Shown here: piece by piece, positions 39,335 through 44,661 of the stretch | Numbering within the stretch: the stretch's first letter is position 1 | How the letters are laid out: every line of letters begins with the position of its first letter | Position numbers and translations under genes: made by a program | Origin: Kofleriaceae bacterium | Lineage (GTDB): Bacteria > Myxococcota_A > Polyangia > Haliangiales > Haliangiaceae | DNA: 44,661 bases | Direction of reading: 5' to 3' | Assembly (NCBI GenBank): GCA_018058095.1 | Contig: JAGPCO010000058.1 | Location: forward strand, 1 to 44,661 | Notes under the pieces: model-generated | Databases searched by the model: none | Told to the model about the DNA's origin: nothing | The model's input: the letters and a program-made list of their open reading frames with translations, nothing else

Positions 39335-40290
39335 AGGGAGCGTGGCCTGGCCTCCTGGCGGCGGTCGCGCTCGCCGGCTGCTACCGCGGTGGTGGCGCCA
39401 GCGGCGAGTGCGAGATCGTGTGCCTCGACGACGACGAGTGCCCGGCCGGCCTGGTGTGTGGCCTCGCCGGGCGCTGCGTCGGCATGCGGGCGGCGTCGTG
39501 CGAGGGGGCCGGGCTCGACGGCGGCGGCGGGATGGACGCGCCGACCGATGCCCGGCTGTGCCTCGGCCCCGACGAGGACGGCGACGGCGTGGTGGACGCC
39601 TGTGACCCGTGCCCGTTCACCAGTCCAGGCGGCGAGGGAGACGCCGATGGGGATGGCGTGGGGGATCGCTGCGACCCACGCGACGCGGGAGGCGCCGGCA
39701 CGGAGCGCCTCGTCCTGTTCGACGGGTTTCGCGTCGGCAGCCAGTGGAGCCCCGAGCTGCAGGGTCAGTGGGCGATCCAGCAGAGCGGCACCGGGCAGGC
39801 CTCGACGCTGGACCTGGGCGTGAACTGGCTGCGCTGGACCGTCCCGGTCGGCGTTCCGGACTCCCTGCTGGTGGCGGCCAGGGTCCGGGTCATGGAGGTG
39901 ACCTCACCGGGGCCCGAAGTCCCCTGGATCGGGGTCGGGCGCGGGCTGGCGGGGGGAACCAGTCCGGAGCTGCTGGGACAGGTGTGCCGGGTCGAGTTGC
40001 CCAACGCGACGACGTCCACCGCTGCGGACGTGTTGCAGCTGCCGCTCGACGTCCTGTGGTCGGACCCCTTGCCGTCCCTCATGGTCGGGCAGCCGTTCGT
40101 GCTCGCCGCGTGGTGGACCCTGGACGGGGGGCTCGAGTGCCGCATCGGCGCCATCGCGGAGACGCAGACGCCCATCATCGTCCACGCGGCCAACGTCTCG
40201 CCGCCACCTGGACCGACCACCATCGGCGTGGTCGCCAGCGGCGCCAGGGTGGTGGTCGACTGGGTCATGGCGGTGGAGAGCGTGCGATGA
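39331..40290 (+). CDS. Acidic Cys-rich lipoprotein, paralogue 3 of 4
   Basis: A 319-residue lipoprotein that begins with GTG 39331, overlapping the upstream stop as GTGA. The lipobox is LAGC. After the shared YRGGGASGECEIV and ECPAGLVCGLAGRCV, the calcium-type region is expanded: DEDGDGVVDACDPCP and DADGDGVGDRCDPRD. The C-terminal domain (LVLFDGFRVGSQW, LRWTVPVGVPD, WIGVGRGLAGGT, VCRVELP, LECRIGAI) is the same family as its neighbours but diverged. Confidence 0.7.
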   Translation: MKGAWPGLLAAVALAGCYRGGGASGECEIVCLDDDECPAGLVCGLAGRCVGMRAASCEGAGLDGGGGMDAPTDARLCLGPDEDGDGVVDACDPCPFTSPGGEGDADGDGVGDRCDPRDAGGAGTERLVLFDGFRVGSQWSPELQGQWAIQQSGTGQASTLDLGVNWLRWTVPVGVPDSLLVAARVRVMEVTSPGPEVPWIGVGRGLAGGTSPELLGQVCRVELPNATTSTAADVLQLPLDVLWSDPLPSLMVGQPFVLAAWWTLDGGLECRIGAIAETQTPIIVHAANVSPPPGPTTIGVVASGARVVVDWVMAVESVR

Positions 40291-41189
40291 CCGCGCTCGT
40301 TCGTGCCTCGCTCGCGGCGCTGACCTCGGCGCTGGTCGCCTGCTACCAGGGCGCCGGGCTCGAGCCGTGTTCGGTCCAATGCGCGACCGGCCTCGATTGC
40401 GCGGCCGGCGAGGTGTGTTCGCTCGCACGATGTGTGGACAGCGTGTCTGCCAGCTGCGGCGGGGCCGACGCCGACGACGATGAGGACGGCGTGGCCAACG
40501 CCGCCGACAACTGCCCGCGCGCGGTCAACCTCGACCAGTTCGACGAGGACGGCGATGGGCTGGGGGATGTGTGTGATGGCTGCCCGTGGCGGACCGACGC
40601 GACGGCCGACGATGGCGACGGCGATGGGCTGTTCGACGCGTGTGACCCACACCCGGCGCTGGTCGACACGGTCCTGCTGTTCGATGGCCTGCGCAGCCCC
40701 GGGTCGACCACCGGCGTCGAGAACGGCTCGTGGACCTGGCGCGCCGAAGGGGTCGAAGGCAGCGGCAACACCAGCTACCTCGACTGGACGGTCGAGGGGG
40801 CGGGGCTGGCGATGCTGGCCGGCGTCCAGCTCAGGGCGCAGGCGCCAGGCGGACCGGCCCTGGCCGGGGTCCGGCTGGGCGGCGTCGATGGCCTGGTGTG
40901 CGGCATCGCCCCGGGGACGGCCGGGCTCGGCCTGTGGGTGGCGATCGACGACGACGCAGGCATCCGCCTGGCCGGGTCGCCTGCCGACGTCGACCCAAGC
41001 GGGTTCGAGGTGCAGTTCTCCCGTCAGCTGCAGCAGGCGGAGTGCCTGGTGCGGTCCGGGGCGAGCCGCTCGGCGCGGGCCGCGGTTCCGGCGGCGCCGT
41101 GGCCCCTCGACGCGGTCGCCGGCCTGGCTACGATCGACTCGACCATGGCCTACCGCTGGGTGCTGATCACCGCCACCGGTCAGCGCTGA
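40287..41189 (+). CDS. Acidic Cys-rich lipoprotein, paralogue 4 of 4
   Basis: A 300-residue lipoprotein with the signal MTALVRASLAALTSALVAC. The cysteine module (CSVQCATGLDCAAGEVCS, CVDSVSASC) is shorter, and the calcium-type region is longer, with three acidic loops: ADDDEDGVANAADNCP, DEDGDGLGDVCDGCP and DGDGDGLFDACDPHP. The C-terminal domain is the most diverged (VLLFDGLRSPG, LDWTVEGAG, AGVRLGGVDG, LVCGIAPG). The ATG overlaps the previous stop by 4 bases. It is the last gene of the operon; the next gene is convergent, 21 bases away. Confidence 0.7.
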   Translation: MTALVRASLAALTSALVACYQGAGLEPCSVQCATGLDCAAGEVCSLARCVDSVSASCGGADADDDEDGVANAADNCPRAVNLDQFDEDGDGLGDVCDGCPWRTDATADDGDGDGLFDACDPHPALVDTVLLFDGLRSPGSTTGVENGSWTWRAEGVEGSGNTSYLDWTVEGAGLAMLAGVQLRAQAPGGPALAGVRLGGVDGLVCGIAPGTAGLGLWVAIDDDAGIRLAGSPADVDPSGFEVQFSRQLQQAECLVRSGASRSARAAVPAAPWPLDAVAGLATIDSTMAYRWVLITATGQR

Positions 41190-41210
41190 GGGCGCGGCCG
41201 GAGCCGCCGC

Positions 41211-41870
41211 TCAGACCGCGATCTCCGGCACCTCGCCGCGCACGGCGAGCGGCGCGCCGGTCGCCGCCACCACCTCGGCCACGCTGAAGCCGGGCGCGCG
41301 CTCGCGCAGGACCAGGCCGCCGGCCTCGACGTCGATGACCGCCAGGTCGGTGACGATGGTGTGCACGCAGCGCACGCCGGTCAGCGGCAGGGTGCAGGCC
41401 GGCAGGATCTTGGGCGCGCCGTCCTTGGTGGTGTGGTCCATCATGACGATGACCCGCTTGGAGCCGGCGACCAGGTCCATGGCGCCGCCCATGCCCTTGA
41501 CCATCTTGCCGGGGATCATCCAGTTGGCGAGGTCACCCTGGGCCGAGACCTCCATGGCCCCGAGCACGCTGACGTCGACGTGGCCGCCGCGGATCATGCC
41601 GAACGACTCGGCCGAGTCGAAGAAGGCCGAGCCGGGGATGGCGGTCACCGTCTGCTTGCCGGCGTTGATGAGGTCGGCGTCCTCGTCGCCCTCGAGCGGA
41701 AACGGGCCGATGCCGAGCATGCCGTTCTCCGACTGCAGGATGACGTCGATGCCGGGCGGGATGAAGTTGGCGACCAGGGTCGGCATGCCGATGCCGAGGT
41801 TGACGTAGTTGCCGTCGGCCAGCTCGAGGGCGACGCGGCGGGCGATCTGATCACGGTCGAGGCGGGGCAT
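41211..41870 (-). CDS. scoB: 3-oxoacid CoA-transferase subunit B
   Basis: The beta subunit of a succinyl-CoA:3-oxoacid (SCOT-type) CoA transferase. At 219 residues it is full length. Key segments are [20 protein letters not shown], the catalytic glutamate Glu48 in [14 protein letters not shown], and [20 protein letters not shown]. The enzyme moves CoA between succinate and acetoacetate or related acids, feeding ketone or short-chain acid use. It lies 58 bases downstream of scoA on the same strand. Confidence 0.93.
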   Translation of the reverse strand: MPRLDRDQIARRVALELADGNYVNLGIGMPTLVANFIPPGIDVILQSENGMLGIGPFPLEGDEDADLINAGKQTVTAIPGSAFFDSAESFGMIRGGHVDVSVLGAMEVSAQGDLANWMIPGKMVKGMGGAMDLVAGSKRVIVMMDHTTKDGAPKILPACTLPLTGVRCVHTIVTDLAVIDVEAGGLVLRERAPGFSVAEVVAATGAPLAVRGEVPEIAV

Positions 41871-41928
41871 GGCGGGGTCCTTTGCAGGGCGAGCGAGCAG
41901 GTGGTCGGCGAGGCAGGGCGCGGGCCGG

Positions 41929-42633
41929 CTAGGTGGCGGCGCGCTTGCGCACGGTGCGCTGCTCGATCGGCTTGTCGTACTGGGTGCCGAGGAAGATGCG
42001 CTGCACGAAGATCGACGGCAGGTGGATGTGGTCGGGGTCGAGCGCGCCGACCGGGACCAGCTCCTCGACCTCGGCGATCGTGACCTTGCCGGCCATGGCC
42101 ACCAGCGGGTTGAAGTTGCGCGCGGTCTTGCGGAACACCAGGTTGCCCCAGGCGTCGCCCTTCCACGCCTTGACGATGGCGACGTCGCCGCGGATGGCGC
42201 GCTCGAGCACACACGGCTTGCCGCCCAGCTCGCGGGTCTCCTTGCCCTCGGCGACCTTGGTGCCGTAGCCGGTCGGGGTGTAGAACGCCTCGATGCCGCA
42301 GCCGCCGGCGCGCAGGCGCTCGGCCAGCGTGCCCTGCGGGCACAGCTCGACCTCGAGCTGGCCTGACAGGTACAGCTGCTCGAAGACCTTGTTCTCGCCG
42401 ACGTACGACGACACCATCTTCTTGACCTGACCCTGGGCCAGGAGCACGCCGAGGCCGCGGTCGGTGGTGCCGCAGTTGTTGGACACGATGGTCAGGCCGG
42501 TCACCTTGCGGCGGGCCAGCTCGCGGATGCAGTGCTCGGGGTTGCCGGACAGACCGAATCCGCCGCACAGGATGACGGCGCCGTCGGTGACGTCGTGGAG
42601 CGCGGCCTGGGCGTCGGGAAAGACCTTGTTCAT
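41929..42633 (-). CDS. scoA: 3-oxoacid CoA-transferase subunit A
   Basis: The alpha subunit of the same CoA transferase, 234 residues. [55 protein letters not shown] and [20 protein letters not shown] are family landmarks. ATG 42633 is chosen; the frame open to 42678 adds residues without homology. A GAGG lies 6 bases before the ATG, so this is a leadered gene. It leads the scoA-scoB operon. Confidence 0.93.
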   Translation of the reverse strand: MNKVFPDAQAALHDVTDGAVILCGGFGLSGNPEHCIRELARRKVTGLTIVSNNCGTTDRGLGVLLAQGQVKKMVSSYVGENKVFEQLYLSGQLEVELCPQGTLAERLRAGGCGIEAFYTPTGYGTKVAEGKETRELGGKPCVLERAIRGDVAIVKAWKGDAWGNLVFRKTARNFNPLVAMAGKVTIAEVEELVPVGALDPDHIHLPSIFVQRIFLGTQYDKPIEQRTVRKRAAT

Positions 42634-42715
42634 GGGTGCCTCGGCGCGATCCTTAGGCCCGGCTCGGGGCCGTGTCAAACCGGGCCACCCCGGCGGTGGC
42701 GCCCAACGGGTCGTG

Positions 42716-42819
42716 TATGGTGCGCCGTGCCCACCGCTCGTCCAGGCGCCGCCTTGCCCACCGTCTCGCCGGCCGCGCCGGCGCTCGCCGCGGCGCCCGC
42801 GGCGCGGAGGGCGTGGTGA
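42716..42819 (+). promoter_or_regulatory. -10 box and 30-codon leader ORF coupled to rlmD-like gene
   Basis: TATGGT (42716-42721) is followed after 5 bases by GTG 42727. That GTG opens a 30-codon Ala/Pro-rich frame ending RRAW. Its TGA (42817-42819) overlaps the next GTG start as GTGA. This is the same geometry as upstream of lapA and of the lipoprotein at 23865. A random open frame is possible at this GC content. Confidence 0.35.
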
Positions 42820-44036
42820 CCGGCGACGCGGCCACCGGGCATCCGGTCGGGGCCGAGCTGACGTTGACCGTGACCAGCCTGGCCGCCGGTGGTGACGCGG
42901 TTGGGCGCGACGACGGCGGCCGGGTCACCTTCGTGCCGCGGGCCGCCCCGGGCGACGTGGTCCGGGTCCGGGTCGACGAGGTGCACCGCTCGTTCGCGCG
43001 GGCCAGCCTGGTCGCGGTCGAGCAGCCTGGCCCGGGCCGGATCGAGCCGGCGTGCGCGCGGTTCCAGGCCGGGCCGTGTGGTGGCTGCCAGTGGGCCCAC
43101 GTCGACCTCGCGGTGCAGCGCGCCAGCAAGCACGAGCTGGTGGCGCGCGCGCTGCGCCGGGCCATCGGCGCGGGCCTCGAGCTGCGGGCGATGGCGACCC
43201 CGGCTCCGGCCTGGGGCTGGCGCCGGCGCGCCCGCCTGCACGTCGCTGGCGGCGCGGTCGGCTACTACGCACCGCGCACCCACGACGTGGTCGACGTCGC
43301 GGCCTGCCCGCAGCTCGAGCCGGCGCTGGTGCGGGCGCTGGCGGCGGTGCGGGCGGCGGCGCCACCCGACGGCGAGCTGCACCTCCTGGCCGGCGACGCC
43401 GGCGCGGTGGTGGTGGCGACCGCGGCGGCCTGGCCGGGCGCGGCGGCGCTGGTCGGGCAGGGCGGGGTGGTCGGCGTCGTCGCCGGCGACGGCCGGCACG
43501 GCGCCATCGCCGTCGAGCTCGAGCCCGGGCTGTGGACCGCGGCCGACGAGTTCGCCCAGGCCGGCAGCGCCGGCAACGCGGCCATCGTCGCCGAGGTGCG
43601 GGCCGCGCTGCCGCCGGAGCCGGGCCGGCTGCTCGAGCTGTTCGCCGGCGCCGGCAACCTGACCCGGATCGCGCTCGAGGCCGGCTGGACCGTCGACGCC
43701 TGCGATCAGGTCCGGCCGGCGCGTGGCCTGCGCCACGACCGCCTGCGCTTCGCCGCCACCGCGGCCGAGCGCTGGCCGCGCGCGTTCGGCCGCCAGCGCT
43801 ACCAGGCCGTGCTGCTCGACCCACCACGGGCTGGCGCCGCCGCGGTGATGCCGACGCTGCGTGACCAGGGCCCGGCCCGGGTCGTGTACGTGTCGTGTGA
43901 CCCGGCCACGCTCGGGCGCGACCTCGAGGTGCTGGTCGCGGCCGGGGCGACCCCGCGCTGGGCCACGCCGATCGACACCATGCCGCACACCGCCCACGTC
44001 GAGGTGGTGGCGGTGGTCGACCTGCCGGCGCGATAG
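42816..44036 (+). CDS. RlmD/TrmA-type RNA (uracil-C5) methyltransferase
   Basis: A 406-residue enzyme that methylates C5 of a uridine in rRNA or tRNA. An N-terminal TRAM domain (about 11-70) is followed by an iron-sulphur cluster set with Cys80, Cys88, Cys91 and Cys164 (CARFQAGPCGGCQW, AACPQLEP). The SAM domain has LLELFAGAGNLTRIALE, then VLLDPPRAGA and the catalytic cysteine in YVSCDPATLGRDL. The final HTAHVEVVAVV carries the catalytic glutamate. The cluster points to RlmD-like rather than TrmA-like specificity. The start is GTG 42816 or 42813; ATG 42717 would add an arginine-rich tail before the TRAM domain. The start is coupled to an upstream small frame. Confidence 0.9.
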   Translation: MTGDAATGHPVGAELTLTVTSLAAGGDAVGRDDGGRVTFVPRAAPGDVVRVRVDEVHRSFARASLVAVEQPGPGRIEPACARFQAGPCGGCQWAHVDLAVQRASKHELVARALRRAIGAGLELRAMATPAPAWGWRRRARLHVAGGAVGYYAPRTHDVVDVAACPQLEPALVRALAAVRAAAPPDGELHLLAGDAGAVVVATAAAWPGAAALVGQGGVVGVVAGDGRHGAIAVELEPGLWTAADEFAQAGSAGNAAIVAEVRAALPPEPGRLLELFAGAGNLTRIALEAGWTVDACDQVRPARGLRHDRLRFAATAAERWPRAFGRQRYQAVLLDPPRAGAAAVMPTLRDQGPARVVYVSCDPATLGRDLEVLVAAGATPRWATPIDTMPHTAHVEVVAVVDLPAR

Positions 44037-44084
44037 GAATCCGACCCCGTATTCTGGGCGCCGCGACGGCCGGACTCGCTCGCG

Positions 44085-44661
44085 TCATCGCGCGCGCGGA
44101 GGGCGTGGAGGCCGTCGGTCCAGCAGCTCGGCCGGGTCGATCGGCCCGCCCGCGCGGAGCCAGCCCTCGCGGGCGAGCCAGGTCTTGGCAGCGCTCACCG
44201 GCCGTTCTCCGCCTCCTGGCGGAGGACGGCCGGTGTCACGGCCGGTGTCTGTGATGCGGAACCCATCGAACCATCTCCCCGACGACCACCGGTCGGGCTC
44301 GAAGAAGCGCAGGCGCTGGCGCAACTGGCCGCGATTCGCCTGCCAATCCCGGATGGAGTGACTCACGTGGTTGAACAGCACGTAGCGCAGCGTGTTCCTC
44401 ATCTGCGTCGGCGAGGTGACCGGGCGCGCGTGGTAGCGGTCGGCGAAGACCCGGCCGCGCCGGGCGAAGGCCTTGTTCCAGCCGCGGGCCAGCCGGATCG
44501 CCAGGCCCTTCATGCCGCGCGACAGCGCGATGTCATCGTCGGCCTCGACGATGAGGTGGAGGTGGTTGCCCTCGAGGGCGTAGTGCAGGACGCGGAAGCC
44601 GGTGACGCGGGTGTGGTCGCGCGCGCCCGTCAGGGCGCGCTCGAGCACCTCGCGGCCGGCG
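44085..44661 (-). CDS. REP-associated tyrosine (Y1/HUH) transposase, 5' end outside window
   Basis: The visible 188 codons carry the transposase IS200-like core: FRVLHYALEGNHLHLIVEAD with the HUH pair His-Leu-His, SRGMKGLAIRLARGWNKAF, and GRVFADRYHARPVTSPTQMR. The catalytic tyrosine is expected in the RYVLFNH segment. The N-terminal strand (HVTLR-type) lies beyond the window. Such proteins act on chromosomal REP hairpins and are usually single-copy and domesticated. The C-terminal tail of about 70 residues is unusual and contains a long hairpin in its coding DNA (44196-44235). The frame runs off the window edge without a start. Confidence 0.85.
   Translation of the reverse strand, partial: AGREVLERALTGARDHTRVTGFRVLHYALEGNHLHLIVEADDDIALSRGMKGLAIRLARGWNKAFARRGRVFADRYHARPVTSPTQMRNTLRYVLFNHVSHSIRDWQANRGQLRQRLRFFEPDRWSSGRWFDGFRITDTGRDTGRPPPGGGERPVSAAKTWLAREGWLRAGGPIDPAELLDRRPPRPPRAR
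44196..44235. repeat. 18-bp stem hairpin inside the transposase gene
   Basis: CACCGGCCGTTCTCCGCC (44196-44213) and GGCGGAGGACGGCCGGTG (44218-44235) are complementary at 17 of 18 positions around a TCCT loop. A further CACGGCCGGTG follows at 44237-44247. The shape is that of a REP element, the normal substrate of this transposase family, located in its own coding region. Confidence 0.7.

Noticed and set aside
42717..42815. ATG 42717 as the start of the rlmD-like gene
   Set aside because: It lies within the predicted -10 box and adds an arginine-rich segment with no family counterpart before the TRAM domain.

Overview
The window is about 73-75% G+C by eye, with dense coding, many lipoproteins, a eukaryote-type Ser/Thr kinase, a PilZ protein, a scramblase and a GIDE-like membrane protein. 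That mix, together with the repertoire of small acidic surface lipoproteins, points to a myxobacterium-like member of Myxococcota (Haliangium/Kofleriaceae-type). This placement is an inference from gene content and composition, not from a marker phylogeny.

Layout. 1-1430: 5'-proximal part of mutL (minus strand), cut by the window edge inside a long hexanucleotide repeat that encodes its linker. 1523-6148: a tight operon miaA - accA - a SecD-P1/SecY-like fusion membrane protein - lipoprotein. 6219-11036: a YaeQ nuclease-fold protein, a large rhomboid protease, a SAM methyltransferase and an extensin-like peptidase. 11037-13162: a gene-poor, rearranged segment with two conserved-hypothetical (probably immunity-like) genes, an IS3 left-end remnant, palindromic repeats and operator-like direct repeats. 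13163-17830: a propeller-like lipoprotein, rpmB, rpmG, cmk and rpsA. 17901-22917: lipoprotein, lapA-lapB pair (LPS assembly control), AI-2E family permease, lipoprotein. 22957-26254: lipoprotein, a DUF4287 protein, a hypothetical gene, a 20-bp minisatellite and a membrane protein. 26388-30289: PilZ/pseudo-receiver protein, methyltransferase with a zinc ribbon, Ser/Thr kinase, TetR regulator. 30565-34826: VWA protein, GIDE-like protein divergent from a scramblase, geranylgeranyl-reductase-like flavoprotein. 34938-37111: NADAR protein and methylmalonyl-CoA mutase large subunit. 37162-41189: five lipoprotein genes joined by 4-base start/stop overlaps, four of them paralogues. 41211-42633: succinyl-CoA:3-oxoacid-type CoA transferase scoAB. 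42816-44036: RlmD-like RNA methyltransferase. 44085-end: REP-associated (Y1) transposase, truncated by the window.

Two signals recur across the window. First, many starts have a TAnnnT-like -10 hexamer only 5-9 bases upstream (mutL, miaA, yaeQ, cmk, DUF4287 gene, scramblase, lipoprotein array, mcm), which suggests widespread leaderless transcription. In at least three places (lapA, the lipoprotein at 23865, rlmD) the start at the expected leaderless position opens a tiny reading frame whose stop overlaps the main start as GTGA/ATGA. Second, period-6 simple repeats recur (mutL linker, 9111, 13104, 33523). The strongest candidates for new biology are the SecD-P1/SecY fusion, the expandable hexamer in mutL, the coupled mini-ORFs, and the four-paralogue lipoprotein operon.
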